Under the pieces are notes generated by a model that saw nothing but the letters and a program-made list of their open reading frames with translations, was not told where the DNA came from and made no database searches. From Pseudomonas citri (GTDB taxonomy: Bacteria > Pseudomonadota > Gammaproteobacteria > Pseudomonadales > Pseudomonadaceae), in NCBI RefSeq assembly GCF_025336485.1, contig NZ_JAODAB010000026.1, forward strand, positions 26,420 to 90,419: 64,000 bases of DNA, written 5' to 3'. Each line of letters opens with the position of its first letter. The stretch's first letter is position 1. Below are positions 35,135 to 44,311 of the stretch, in pieces. Position numbers and translations under genes: made by a program.

Positions 35135-36823
35135 TCAGATCCGGAACTGCCCCACCAGCTTGCCCAGGCGCTGGCCCAGGTCGGCCAGGCTGCGGGAGGT
35201 CTGGGCGCCGAGCTGGGTTTCGTCGGCGACGCTGTCCACCGCCACGGCAATCTGATGCACGCTGCGGTTGATTTCTTCAGCCACGGCAGTCTGCTCCTCG
35301 GCGGCGCTGGCGATCTGGGCGTTCATCGAGTTGATGGTGCCGATCAGTTGCGCCATGGTATCCAGGGACGCCCCGGCCTCGTTGGCCCGCACGGACGTGC
35401 CGTCGCCCGCTTCGCTGGAGCGGCGCATCGCCTCCACCGCGGCATAGGTGCCCGATTGCAGGCGGTCGATCATCCCCTGGATTTCCTGGGTGCTCTGCTG
35501 GGTCCGGCTGGCCAGGGCTCGCACCTCATCGGCCACCACCGCAAAACCACGCCCCGCCTCACCGGCCCGCGCAGCCTCGATGGCAGCGTTGAGGGCCAGC
35601 AGGTTGGTCTGTTCGGCAATCGAGCGGATCACCCCCAGCACACTGACAATCGAGGCCACGTCCTGCTGCAAGCTGTCCAGGGATACGCCGCTGCTGCGAA
35701 TGTCCTCCACCAATGCATGGATCTGCTGGATGCTGCCAGCCACCACGCGTTTGGCCGACTGGCCCTCTTCGTCGGTCTGCTGGGCCGCGACCGCGGCACC
35801 TTGGGCACTGCGGGCCACTTCCTGGGCCGCCGAAGACATCTCGTTGATCGCCGTCGCCACCTGGTCGGTTTCGTGGCGCTGGCGCTCCATGGCCTGCTCG
35901 GAGCGCTGGGCTTGCTCGGAAACCTGCGTCACCAGCCCGGTCAACTGTGAAGTCATCTCGGTGATCTGCCGCACCAGGCCGTGGATCTTGTCGACGAAGC
36001 GGTTGAACGAACCGGCCAGTTGACCCAGTTCATCCTGGCTGGTGATCGCCAGGCGCCGGGTCAGGTCACCCTCGCCCGCCGCGATGTCATCGAGGTTGTC
36101 TTTCATCAGGTGCAACGGCCGCAGGATGGTATTGGCCAGCAACACCCCCACCACCGCGATCACCAGCAGGACCACAGCAGCAATGCCGACAATGCTCAGG
36201 ATCACCCCTTGCACCCGCTCATGGACCTTGCCTTCCACCAGGGCCACCTGGGCTTCGATGCCGTCCAGGTTGACCGAGCTGCCGACCGCCATGTCCCACT
36301 TGGACAGGTATTCGGTGTAGCCGAGCTTGGGCACCAGGTCCTTGCTGTTGGGCAGCGGCGAGCTGTATTCGAGGTAGTGAGTACCGTCCTTGGCGACTTT
36401 CACCAGGTCACGGTTGACGTAGACCCCGTTCGGGTCGCGGTTTTCCTTGAAGCTCTTGCCTACGCCGTCGGGGCTATTGGCCTTGAACAGGCGCACGGTC
36501 TCGGAATCGTAGCCAAAGAAATAGCCGTCCTTGCCGTAGCTGATGTTGGACAGCAACTTGATCGCCTCGGCCCGTGCCGCAAGGTCACCGGGGGCCGCGG
36601 CATCGTACAGCGGCTTGATGGCGGTCAGGCCCACCGCAACGTAGCTCTGCAACGTCGCCTTGGCCTCGGCCAGCAAGCGCTCGCGGGTCTGCTGGACCTC
36701 TTTACTGGCCTGTTCCTTCAAGATGAACGCCGTGGTCAGGCTGATGACCACCGCGGAGAGCAATACCGGAAGTATCGCCAGGGACAGGACTTTTGCCTTC
36801 AAGCTCAGGCGCATGCTGTTCAC
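35135..36823 (-). CDS. methyl-accepting chemotaxis protein, Cache type
   Basis: 562 residues. Membrane helix 1 is at about 10-32. A periplasmic single-Cache domain (~35-190, motifs ISYGKDGYFFGYDSETVRLF and GTHYLEYSSPLP) precedes helix 2 (~192-212), a HAMP domain (~213-266) and the cytoplasmic signalling coil. The hairpin tip EQTNLLALNAAIEAARAGEA binds CheA/CheW. Cache domains of this kind often sense short organic acids; the ligand is not readable here. No C-terminal CheR-docking pentapeptide is seen. Single gene. Confidence 0.95.
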   Translation of the reverse strand: MNSMRLSLKAKVLSLAILPVLLSAVVISLTTAFILKEQASKEVQQTRERLLAEAKATLQSYVAVGLTAIKPLYDAAAPGDLAARAEAIKLLSNISYGKDGYFFGYDSETVRLFKANSPDGVGKSFKENRDPNGVYVNRDLVKVAKDGTHYLEYSSPLPNSKDLVPKLGYTEYLSKWDMAVGSSVNLDGIEAQVALVEGKVHERVQGVILSIVGIAAVVLLVIAVVGVLLANTILRPLHLMKDNLDDIAAGEGDLTRRLAITSQDELGQLAGSFNRFVDKIHGLVRQITEMTSQLTGLVTQVSEQAQRSEQAMERQRHETDQVATAINEMSSAAQEVARSAQGAAVAAQQTDEEGQSAKRVVAGSIQQIHALVEDIRSSGVSLDSLQQDVASIVSVLGVIRSIAEQTNLLALNAAIEAARAGEAGRGFAVVADEVRALASRTQQSTQEIQGMIDRLQSGTYAAVEAMRRSSEAGDGTSVRANEAGASLDTMAQLIGTINSMNAQIASAAEEQTAVAEEINRSVHQIAVAVDSVADETQLGAQTSRSLADLGQRLGKLVGQFRI

Positions 36824-36967
36824 TCTTGTTGGTGTTATTGGCGTGGTTAGCTGTATTAACGGCAGCGCACGGCAAAACTGTAGGCCAAGGTGAAGGGGCA
36901 GCCGACGAACTGCTGAGCTTCAGGGCCTCATCGCGAGCAGGCTCGCGATGAAGTCGACGCGGTCGAA

Positions 36968-38287
36968 CTACAACACCATCGCCGCCACCCAGCCGAACGC
37001 CAGCAGCGGCAGGTTGTAGTGGATGAAGGTGGGGACCACGGTGTCCCAGATGTGGTGATGCTGGCCATCGATGTTCAGGCCGGAGGTCGGGCCCAGGGTC
37101 GAGTCCGACGCCGGGGAGCCGGCATCGCCCAAGGCGCCGGCGGTGCCGACGATACAGACGATGGCCACCGGGCTGAAACCCAGTTGCAGGCACAGGGGCA
37201 CGAAAATGGTCGCCAGGATCGGCACCGTGGAGAACGACGAGCCGATGCCCATGGTCACCAGCAGCCCCACCAGCAACATCATCAGCGCGCCAATGCCTTT
37301 GTTATGACCGATCCAGGCCGCCGAGGCCTGCACTAGGCTCTGGACTTCACCGGTCGCCTTCATCACTTGGGCGAACCCCGAAGCAGCGATCATGATGAAG
37401 CCGATCATCGCCATCATCTTCATGCCTTCGGTGAACAGGTCGTCGGTCTCACGCCAACGCACGATCCCCGACAGCGAGAAGATCAGGAACCCCACCAGCG
37501 CGCCAATGATCATCGAATCCACCAGCAGCTGGACCGCGAATGCCGCCGCCACGGCAAACCCGGCGACCATCAGGCTCAGCGGGTTGTAGCGCACGGCCAC
37601 TTGCTCGACCCGGGCGATTTTCTTCAGGTCGTAGACACGTTTCTTGCGGTAGCTGATCAACGACAGCAGCAGGCCGAAGACCATGCCCAACGCCGGGATT
37701 CCCATGGCGTGCGTGACGTTGATACCGCTGACGTCGACGCCGCTGCGGGCGATATTGGCCAGGAGGATTTCATTGAGGAAGATGTTGCCGAAGCCCACCG
37801 GCAGGAACATATAGGGGGTGATCAGGCCGAAGGTCATGACACAGGCGATCAGCCGGCGATCCAGTTGCAGCTTGGTCAGTACGTAGAGCAGCGGCGGCAC
37901 CAGCAACGGGATGAAGGCGATGTGGATCGGCAACACATTCTGGGAAGCGACCGCAACTGTGCCCAGCAGACCGATCAGCACCCATTTGACCCCGGAACGA
38001 CCGGCGGTGTCCTGGCGATCCACCAGGGCCAGGGCCTTGTCAGCCAGGGCGTGGGCCATGCCGGACTTGGCAATCGCCACCGCGAAAGCGCCCAGCAACG
38101 CGTAGGACAACGCCACCGTCGCACCGCCCCCAAGCCCTTCGTTGAACGCCTTGAGCGTCGCCTCGATGCCCAGGCCGCCCATCAGACCGCCCACCAACGC
38201 GCCAATAATCAGCGCGATCACCACATGCACGCGAGTCAGGCTGAGCACCAGCATGACGCCAACCGCGGCAATTACTGCATTTATCAT
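36968..38287 (-). CDS. Na+/H+ antiporter-family transporter (NhaC/YuiF-like)
   Basis: A 439-residue polytopic inner-membrane protein with about 11-12 hydrophobic segments. It starts at MINAVIAAVGVMLVLSLTRV; the upstream frame to 38419 is not conserved and has no ribosome site. Paired motifs such as VASQNVLPIHIAFIPLLVPP and TAGALGDAGSPASDSTLGPT resemble the NhaC/ArsB superfamily group sometimes annotated as a histidine or amino acid permease. The substrate cannot be told. It is downstream of and convergent with nothing; likely monocistronic. Confidence 0.85.
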   Translation of the reverse strand: MINAVIAAVGVMLVLSLTRVHVVIALIIGALVGGLMGGLGIEATLKAFNEGLGGGATVALSYALLGAFAVAIAKSGMAHALADKALALVDRQDTAGRSGVKWVLIGLLGTVAVASQNVLPIHIAFIPLLVPPLLYVLTKLQLDRRLIACVMTFGLITPYMFLPVGFGNIFLNEILLANIARSGVDVSGINVTHAMGIPALGMVFGLLLSLISYRKKRVYDLKKIARVEQVAVRYNPLSLMVAGFAVAAAFAVQLLVDSMIIGALVGFLIFSLSGIVRWRETDDLFTEGMKMMAMIGFIMIAASGFAQVMKATGEVQSLVQASAAWIGHNKGIGALMMLLVGLLVTMGIGSSFSTVPILATIFVPLCLQLGFSPVAIVCIVGTAGALGDAGSPASDSTLGPTSGLNIDGQHHHIWDTVVPTFIHYNLPLLAFGWVAAMVL

Positions 38288-38435
38288 CGTTACCTCAAAG
38301 CACAGCGATGGAGAACCACCGGATAAAAAAGGCCGCGACTGTGCAGCAAGCGGCGCCAGGCTGCAAGGGTTATGGGATGGGATTTCGCCAGCTTTGCTCC
38401 CACAGGCCCGCTCCCACAAGAGGCAAGTGCAGACC

Positions 38436-39749
38436 TCAGCGCTTGGGCAGTTCGATCACCACCTTCAACCCACCCCACTCACTGTCGCCCAACACCAGCG
38501 TCCCACCCCAGGCGTCGACGATGTCGCGCACGATGCCCAGCCCCAGGCCGTGGCCATCGGTCTGCTCATCCAGCCGTGTGCCGCGGCTGAACACTTGCTC
38601 GCGACGCTCCTCGGGAATGCCCGGGCCGTCATCCTCCACCGCCAGGCTGAAACCGCTGGCCGTCTCGCTCACGCTCAGGCGCACTTCGGCGTCGGCCCAC
38701 TTGCAGGCATTGTCCAGCAGGTTGCCCAGCAGCTCCAACAGGTCTTCACGGTCCCAGGGCAGGTGCAAGCCCGGTGGCGCGACGTAGCTCAATTGCAGGT
38801 GTTCGCCGTGGATCATGTTCAGCGTCGCCAGCAATCCCGGCAATTCGGCATCGCAGTCCAGGTGCGCGCCGGGCAACGCATCGCCGGACAGTCGGGCGCG
38901 GTTGAGTTCACGGTTCAGACGCTGGCGAACCTGCTCCAGCTGTTCGAGCAACAGCTGGCGCAGCTCGGGATACGGGTCGAGCTTCTCGTTCGCCGCCAGG
39001 CTTTGCAGCACCGCCAGCGGGGTTTTCAAAGCATGCCCCAGGTTACCCAGGGCGTTGCGCGAACGCTTGAGGCTGTCTTCGGTGTGAGCGAGCAAATGGT
39101 TGATCTGCGCCACCAGCGGTTCCAGCTCCCGCGGTACCTGCTCATCCAGTTGCGAGCGTTGCCCACGCTGCAACTGGGCAATCTGCTCGCGCGCCTTGTC
39201 CAGCGGACGCAGGGCACGGCGCACGGTGAGGCGTTGCAGCAACAGAATCAGCAGCAGCCCCGCCAGCCCGAGGCCCAGGCCGACCTGCAGCATACGGCGG
39301 AAGCTGTCCCGCACCGGGGTGTAGTCCTGGGCCACACTGATGGAAATCGCCTGGCCCAGGCGCCGATAGTCGGTACGCAGCACCAGCAGCTTCTGGCCTT
39401 CGGGTCCCAGTTGCAGGTTGCTGTGCAGGCCGGGATGGTCGAGCCGGGGCAATTCCTGGTCCCACAAGGAGCGGGAGCGCCAGTGCACATCGGCAAAATC
39501 GATACGGAAATAGTGCCCGGAAAACGGTCGCAGATAGGCCGGCGACAGCCGTCGCTCATCCAGTTGCAACCCCTGCGGCCCACGCACCAGGGCCACCAGC
39601 AGGTTCTCGCTGTCGTTGCGCAAGCCGGCTTCCAGGTAACGTTGCAGGCCCAGCTCGAACAACCACAGGCTGGTCTGCGCCAGGATCAGGCCGACCACCA
39701 CCATCACCCCGATCAACCCCAGGCTCAGGCGCCGCTGGATGGATCTCAC
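38436..39749 (-). CDS. membrane sensor histidine kinase
   Basis: 437 residues. Two membrane helices (~8-30 and ~150-170) flank a periplasmic sensor domain. A HAMP-like linker, the phospho-His box LGHALKTPLAVLQSLA (His near 233) and an ATPase domain with LLDNACKWA, EDDGPGIPEE and GHGLGLGIVRDIV follow. Its start overlaps the stop of the response regulator gene (ATGA at 39746-39749), so they are translationally coupled. With two PepSY genes ahead, the operon resembles P. aeruginosa BqsR/BqsS (CarR/CarS), which respond to Fe(II) or Ca(II); the signal here is not proven. Confidence 0.94.
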   Translation of the reverse strand: MRSIQRRLSLGLIGVMVVVGLILAQTSLWLFELGLQRYLEAGLRNDSENLLVALVRGPQGLQLDERRLSPAYLRPFSGHYFRIDFADVHWRSRSLWDQELPRLDHPGLHSNLQLGPEGQKLLVLRTDYRRLGQAISISVAQDYTPVRDSFRRMLQVGLGLGLAGLLLILLLQRLTVRRALRPLDKAREQIAQLQRGQRSQLDEQVPRELEPLVAQINHLLAHTEDSLKRSRNALGNLGHALKTPLAVLQSLAANEKLDPYPELRQLLLEQLEQVRQRLNRELNRARLSGDALPGAHLDCDAELPGLLATLNMIHGEHLQLSYVAPPGLHLPWDREDLLELLGNLLDNACKWADAEVRLSVSETASGFSLAVEDDGPGIPEERREQVFSRGTRLDEQTDGHGLGLGIVRDIVDAWGGTLVLGDSEWGGLKVVIELPKR

Positions 39750-40414
39750 TGCACCTGTCCGCCGAACAGGTAGCCCTGACCGCGGCGGGTTTCGATCACG
39801 CTGCGCCCCAGCTTGCGCCGCAGGTGATTGACATGCACTTCGAGGACGTTGGAATCGCGCTCGGTCTCGCCGTCATAGAGATGTTCGGCCAGATGACTTT
39901 TGGACAGGATTTGCTCGGGATGAAGCATGAAATAACGCAGCAGGCGAAACTCGGCGGCGGTCAGTTGGATATCCACGCCGTCCCGGATCACGCATTGCCG
40001 GCCTTCGTCCAGATGCAGCCCGGCCGCCTGGAGCGTCGGTTGGTTGACCTGGCCATGGGAGCGACGCAACAGCGCCTGGATCCGCAAATGCAGCTCTTCG
40101 GGGTGAAAAGGCTTGGTCAGGTAATCGTCGGCCCCGGCCTTGAGACCTTCGATGCGCTCGGCCCAGGAGCCGCGTGCGGTGAGGATCAGCACCGGCGTGC
40201 CCAGGCCACCGGCGCGCCATTGGGCCAGCACCTCCAGCCCCGGCACGCCCGGCAGGCCGAGGTCGAGAATGATCAGGTCGTAGGGCTCACTGCTGCCCTG
40301 GTACACCGCGTCGCGACCGTCGGCGAGCCAATCGACGGCATAACCCTGTCGTGCCAGCCCGGCCATCAGTTCGTCGGCCAGGGGAACGTGATCTTCCACC
40401 AGAAGCAGGCGCAT
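39746..40414 (-). CDS. OmpR/PhoB-type response regulator
   Basis: 222 residues. The receiver (~1-115) has the phospho-Asp in LIILDLGLPG, the acidic pair near residue 8 and a lysine in DYLTKPFHPEEL. The winged-helix DNA-binding domain (~125-220) has RDSNVLEVHVNHLRRKLG. Its start codon overlaps the preceding PepSY stop (TGATG), and its stop overlaps the kinase start. It is probably phosphorylated by that kinase and autoregulates the four-gene operon. Confidence 0.95.
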   Translation of the reverse strand: MRLLLVEDHVPLADELMAGLARQGYAVDWLADGRDAVYQGSSEPYDLIILDLGLPGVPGLEVLAQWRAGGLGTPVLILTARGSWAERIEGLKAGADDYLTKPFHPEELHLRIQALLRRSHGQVNQPTLQAAGLHLDEGRQCVIRDGVDIQLTAAEFRLLRYFMLHPEQILSKSHLAEHLYDGETERDSNVLEVHVNHLRRKLGRSVIETRRGQGYLFGGQVQ

Positions 40415-40725
40415 CAGTCTTCCTTATCTTTGAGCAGGCGGCCGGTGGCGGCCTCCAGGTCCAGTTCGCGCACGACACCGTCAGTGTCCAGCAACTCGAC
40501 TTCGTAAATGTAGACGCCGTGCTTCTCTTCCAGCTCGGCCTCCAGCAACTTGGCGCCAGGATGCAGGTCCAGCGCCTGCTGCAGCAGTTGCTCCAGCGGC
40601 AGGATCACGCCCTGCTGGCGCAGGTGCAGGGCCTCGTCCTGATCCAGGTCCCGGGCCATGACCACCGAACAAAACGCCAGCAGCGACAATGCCCATCGGC
40701 TGCGGACGCACACATTAAGCTTCAT
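40414..40725 (-). CDS. PepSY-domain periplasmic protein (second copy)
   Basis: 103 residues with a signal peptide (LSLLAFCSVVMARD) and one PepSY domain whose core is YIYEVELLDTDGVVRELDLE. PepSY proteins often inhibit proteases or modulate sensor kinases. The gene is overlapped at both ends by its neighbours (TAATG with the first PepSY gene, TGATG with the regulator), so the operon is tightly coupled. It is paralogous to 40725-41030, suggesting a tandem duplication with divergence. Confidence 0.9.
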   Translation of the reverse strand: MKLNVCVRSRWALSLLAFCSVVMARDLDQDEALHLRQQGVILPLEQLLQQALDLHPGAKLLEAELEEKHGVYIYEVELLDTDGVVRELDLEAATGRLLKDKED

Positions 40726-41030
40726 TACGTATCCTGATGATTCTTGAGCACCTCGCCCGTGACGGCGTCCAGCTCCAAGTCCCAGTCAATGCCCTCGGTA
40801 TCGCGCAGCTCCACCTGATAGACGTACTTGCCATACTCGGCTTCCAGTTCGGTATCGGTCACGGTGGCGCCGGGGTGTTTGGCCAAGGCAGTGGCATTGA
40901 GTTTTTCGAAAGACAGGATGGTACCAGCGTCCTGCAGTTTTTGGGCTTCGTCAGCCGTGAGATCCCGTGCATGGGCCAGGCCACTGACGGTCATGAAGAT
41001 CGCGATGAAAAAGGCAGCGAGGCGCTTCAT
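40725..41030 (-). CDS. PepSY-domain periplasmic protein (first copy)
   Basis: 101 residues with a clear signal peptide (LAAFFIAIFMTVSGLAHA) and a PepSY domain (EYGKYVYQVELRDTEGIDWD). It is the first gene of the PepSY-PepSY-regulator-kinase operon. It probably reports on, or tunes, the kinase in the periplasm; no enzyme motif is present. Confidence 0.92.
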   Translation of the reverse strand: MKRLAAFFIAIFMTVSGLAHARDLTADEAQKLQDAGTILSFEKLNATALAKHPGATVTDTELEAEYGKYVYQVELRDTEGIDWDLELDAVTGEVLKNHQDT

Positions 41031-41166
41031 GGGGTGTCTCCTTCTTATAGTCGTTACCGGGGCGGACTGTATCGGGAAGAACTTAACTGAAACTGAATGG
41101 CCATCATGGAACCCAGATCAAAGTGGATGAGTGCGCGTGGGGGCCAATGGAGTGAACAACACGAAA

Positions 41167-41260
41167 TATGTGGGAGCCAAGCTTGCTCGCGATGAACGAT
41201 GACACAGTCTTGCAGCTGAACCGTGTCGCCTGTATCGCCAGCAAGCTTGGCTCCCACATA
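41167..41260. repeat. REP-like inverted pair
   Basis: tatgtgggagccaagcttgc at the left is matched by its exact complement at the right, 21 bp in all, with about 50 bases between. This is the common Pseudomonas gtgggagcaagcttgctc family in head-to-head form. It lies between the PepSY operon and the patatin gene, a 297-base gap with no gene. Confidence 0.88.
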
Positions 41261-41327
41261 AGCCCGCCCCTCCCACAGAAAGCATGTGCCGCTATAATCC
41301 TTTGCCTGCTCACGCCACGAGACCGAT

Positions 41328-42407
41328 ATGGCCGCCATCCACATCAAGTTTCCCGCCCTGACCCTCAAGGCCGGCCCGCGTGCGTTCGCGCGCATCCGCC
41401 AGGCCGGCCTCGACGCCGCCGACGTCGCAATCCTGCCGGGCGCCGCCGGAGGGCCCAAGGCCTTGGGCATCCAGGGGCTGGACCTGGCACTGTTCGGCCA
41501 ATGGTTGCCCGCCGCGCCCAGGGAGCGCTCGCTGATCGGCGCTTCCGTGGGCTCCTGGCGCTTCGCCAGCGCCTGCCTGCCGGATGCCGCGCAAGGGATC
41601 CAGCGCCTGGGCACCTTGTACAACGAACAAAGTTTTGCCAAGGGTGTGACCATGGCCGGGGTCAGCCAGAGCTCCCAGCGCATGCTCGATGACTTGCTCG
41701 AAGGCCGCGACCGCTCGATCCTCGACAACCCGCATTACCGGCTCAATATCATGGTGGTCAAGAGCCACGGCCTGCTGGCCCAGGACCATCGCGGCCGGCT
41801 GGGCCTGGGGTTGTCGTCGGTCATCGCCGATAACCTGCGCGGCCGGGCGCGGCTGTCGCGGCATTTCGAACGGCTGATCATCCACGACCCGCGCCTGGCC
41901 CCGCCGTTGCATCCGTTGAGTGACTTCCCGTCACGCTTCGTCCCGCTCCAGATCGACAATTTGCGCCAGGCCTTGCTGGCCTCGGGCTCGATCCCGATGG
42001 TGATGGAAGGCGTGCGCGACCTGCCGGGCGCCGGGGCCGGCACCTACCGTGACGGCGGCCTGCTGGACTACCACCTCGACCTGCCCTACAACGGTGACGA
42101 CATCGTGTTGTATCCACACTTTACCGACCGGGTCATCCCCGGCTGGTTCGACAAAAGCCTGCCATGGCGCCGGGGCGATGCCGGACGCCTGCAAGACGTC
42201 CTGCTGCTGGCGCCATCGCGCGAATACCTGGCCCGCCTGCCCTACGGCAAACTGCCCGACCGTAACGATTTCAAGCGTTTCATGGGTGACGACCCGAGCC
42301 GCCGCAAGTACTGGCGCACGGCGATGGATGAGAGCCAACGGCTCGGTGACGAGTTTCTCGAACTGGCCGCCAACGGTGGGCTGGGCGAGCGTTTGCTGAC
42401 CCTTTAG
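41328..42407 (+). CDS. patatin-like phospholipase
   Basis: 359 residues. The glycine-rich oxyanion segment ILPGAAGGPKALG (~37-49), the nucleophile elbow IGASVGSWR (Ser near 70) and a catalytic Asp in YRDGGLLDYH (~237-246) form the patatin Ser-Asp dyad. There is no signal peptide, so it should be cytoplasmic. Such enzymes hydrolyse acyl esters of phospholipids; the specific target is unknown. No toxin-delivery or defence partner genes are adjacent. The start at ATG 41328 follows the REP pair. Confidence 0.88.
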   Translation: MAAIHIKFPALTLKAGPRAFARIRQAGLDAADVAILPGAAGGPKALGIQGLDLALFGQWLPAAPRERSLIGASVGSWRFASACLPDAAQGIQRLGTLYNEQSFAKGVTMAGVSQSSQRMLDDLLEGRDRSILDNPHYRLNIMVVKSHGLLAQDHRGRLGLGLSSVIADNLRGRARLSRHFERLIIHDPRLAPPLHPLSDFPSRFVPLQIDNLRQALLASGSIPMVMEGVRDLPGAGAGTYRDGGLLDYHLDLPYNGDDIVLYPHFTDRVIPGWFDKSLPWRRGDAGRLQDVLLLAPSREYLARLPYGKLPDRNDFKRFMGDDPSRRKYWRTAMDESQRLGDEFLELAANGGLGERLLTL

Positions 42408-42490
42408 TCAGCACGGCCGCGCAACGCGGGAGCCAAGCTGGTAAACTCCGCCGCCTGCCTCGCGACCGCTACCCTAAAGAGCCTGAACCT

Positions 42491-42847
42491 GTGGAAATCT
42501 TCAAAGAATTCACCTTCGAATCCGCCCACCGCCTGCCCCACGTGCCGGACGGCCACAAGTGCGGCCGCTTGCACGGCCACTCGTTCAAGGTGGCGATCCA
42601 CCTGAGCGGCGATATCGACCCGCACACCGGCTGGATCCGTGACTTCTCGGAGATCAAGGCGATCTTCAAGCCGCTCTACGAGCGCTTGGACCACAACTAC
42701 CTCAACGACATCCCCGGCCTGGAAAACCCCACCAGCGAAGTCCTCGCCAAGTGGATCTGGAACGAGCTCAAGCCGCTGCTGCCGGAACTCAGCGCCATTC
42801 GTATCCATGAAACCTGCACCAGTGGCTGCATCTACCACGGCGAATAA
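42491..42847 (+). CDS. queD: 6-carboxytetrahydropterin synthase
   Basis: A 118-residue QueD that makes 6-carboxy-tetrahydropterin from dihydroneopterin triphosphate in queuosine synthesis. The zinc histidines lie in FESAHRLPHV and GRLHGHSFKV, with the catalytic cysteine in HKCGRLHGH; HETCTSGCIYHG ends the protein. It starts at GTG (42491). I saw no preQ1 riboswitch upstream. Length and motifs are normal. Confidence 0.95.
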   Translation: MEIFKEFTFESAHRLPHVPDGHKCGRLHGHSFKVAIHLSGDIDPHTGWIRDFSEIKAIFKPLYERLDHNYLNDIPGLENPTSEVLAKWIWNELKPLLPELSAIRIHETCTSGCIYHGE

Positions 42848-42865
42848 CACCCGGGGTTCCTTGGG

Positions 42866-42956
42866 CTTGTGGGAGCAAAACTTGCTCGCGATGAAGACGC
42901 CACGGTCTTTGTGGAACCACGGCGCCTGAATCGTGGGCAAGCCTTGCCCCCACAAG
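42866..42956. repeat. REP-like inverted pair
   Basis: cttgtgggagcaaaacttgc on the left and ggcaagccttgcccccacaa plus g on the right form an imperfect inverted pair around a 40-base centre. Confidence 0.8.
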
Positions 42957-43055
42957 GAAACCGCATGTGCAATGAGCCCATCTATGCTATTGGTCGACGC
43001 GATGGAGACTTTCACGGCTGACGCGCCACTCCAAGACCTATAAAGGACTCGCCTG

Positions 43056-44303
43056 ATGCACATCATCAACGCCCGCCTGCGCAACCGCGAAGGTTTGCAT
43101 GAACTGCACCTGGAAAACGGCCTGATCGCCAGCATCGCCCGCCAGACCGAGGCGCCGAGCCTGGGGCCCGACGACCTCGACGCCGGTGGCAACCTGGTGG
43201 TCCCGCCCTTTGTCGAGCCGCACATCCACCTGGATGCCACCCTCACCGCCGGCGAGCCGCGCTGGAACATGAGCGGCACGCTGTTCGAAGGCATCGAGTG
43301 CTGGGGCGAGCGCAAGGCCACCATCACCCAGGAAGACACCCGGAGCCGCGCCAGGAAAACCCTGCAGGCCCTCGCCGCCCATGGCATCCAGCACGTGCGC
43401 ACCCACGTCGACGTGACCGACCCCGAACTCACGGCCCTCAAGGCGATGCTCGAGGTGCGCGAGCAAAGCCGGCACCTGGTGGACATGCAGATCGTCGCGT
43501 TTCCCCAGGAAGGCATCGAGTCCTACCGCAATGGCCGCGAGCTGATGGAAGAAGCGATCCGCATGGGCGCCGACGTGGTGGGCGGCATTCCGCACTTCGA
43601 GTACACCCGCGACCAGGGCGTCAGTTCGGTGAAATTCCTGATGGACCTGGCCGAACGCACCGGCTGCCTGGTGGACGTGCATTGCGACGAAACCGACGAC
43701 CCGCATTCGCGCTTCCTCGAAGTGCTCGCCGAAGAGGCCCGCAGCCGTGACATGGGCGCCCGCGTCACCGCCAGCCACACCACCGCCATGGGTTCCTACG
43801 ACAACGCCTATTGCGCCAAGCTGTTCCGCCTGCTCGGGCATTCGGGCATCAGCTTCGTCTCCTGCCCCACCGAAAGCATCCACCTGCAAGGACGCTTCGA
43901 TAACTTTCCCAAGCGTCGTGGCGTCACCCGGGTCAATGAACTGCTCGAAGCCGGAATGAACGTGTGCTTCGGCCAGGATTCCATCGTCGACCCGTGGTAC
44001 CCGCTGGGCAACGGCAATATCCTGCGGGTCCTGGAGGCCGGGTTGCACATTTGCCACATGCTCGGCTACCGCAACCTGCAAAGTGCCCTGGACCTGGTCA
44101 CCGACAACAGCGCCAAGGCCATGGCCCTGGGCGAGCGCTATGGGCTGGAACCCGGCCGCCCGGCGAACCTGTTGATCCTGTCGGCCGACAGCGACTACGA
44201 AATGATCCGCAGCCAGGGCTTGCCGCTTTACTCGATTCGCAACGGTGAGGTGCTGATGAAACGGCAGATGCCGGTGGTGGAATTCGGGCCGCAGTTGGGC
44301 TGA
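43056..44303 (+). CDS. codA: cytosine deaminase family amidohydrolase (CodA-like; possibly 5-methylcytosine deaminase)
   Basis: 415 residues aligning end to end with E. coli CodA. Metal ligands are the HxH in VEPHIHLDATLTAG, His in VDVHCDETDD (with the catalytic Glu), His in ASHTTAMGSYDNAY and Asp D308 in CFGQDSIVDPWY. E. coli has Asp-Asp (313/314) where this protein has D308-S309. Asp314 excludes 5-methylcytosine, and homologues lacking it were shown to deaminate 5-methylcytosine to thymine. The reaction here may therefore be broader than cytosine to uracil. AAGGA precedes the ATG. It ends 8 bases from the convergent DapF-like gene. No cytosine permease is adjacent. Confidence 0.92.
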   Translation: MHIINARLRNREGLHELHLENGLIASIARQTEAPSLGPDDLDAGGNLVVPPFVEPHIHLDATLTAGEPRWNMSGTLFEGIECWGERKATITQEDTRSRARKTLQALAAHGIQHVRTHVDVTDPELTALKAMLEVREQSRHLVDMQIVAFPQEGIESYRNGRELMEEAIRMGADVVGGIPHFEYTRDQGVSSVKFLMDLAERTGCLVDVHCDETDDPHSRFLEVLAEEARSRDMGARVTASHTTAMGSYDNAYCAKLFRLLGHSGISFVSCPTESIHLQGRFDNFPKRRGVTRVNELLEAGMNVCFGQDSIVDPWYPLGNGNILRVLEAGLHICHMLGYRNLQSALDLVTDNSAKAMALGERYGLEPGRPANLLILSADSDYEMIRSQGLPLYSIRNGEVLMKRQMPVVEFGPQLG

Positions 44304-44311
44304 TCGGCGCG

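Noticed and set aside
42408..42490. preQ1 riboswitch before queD
   Set aside because: I could not find the required hairpin and A-rich tail near the ribosome site.
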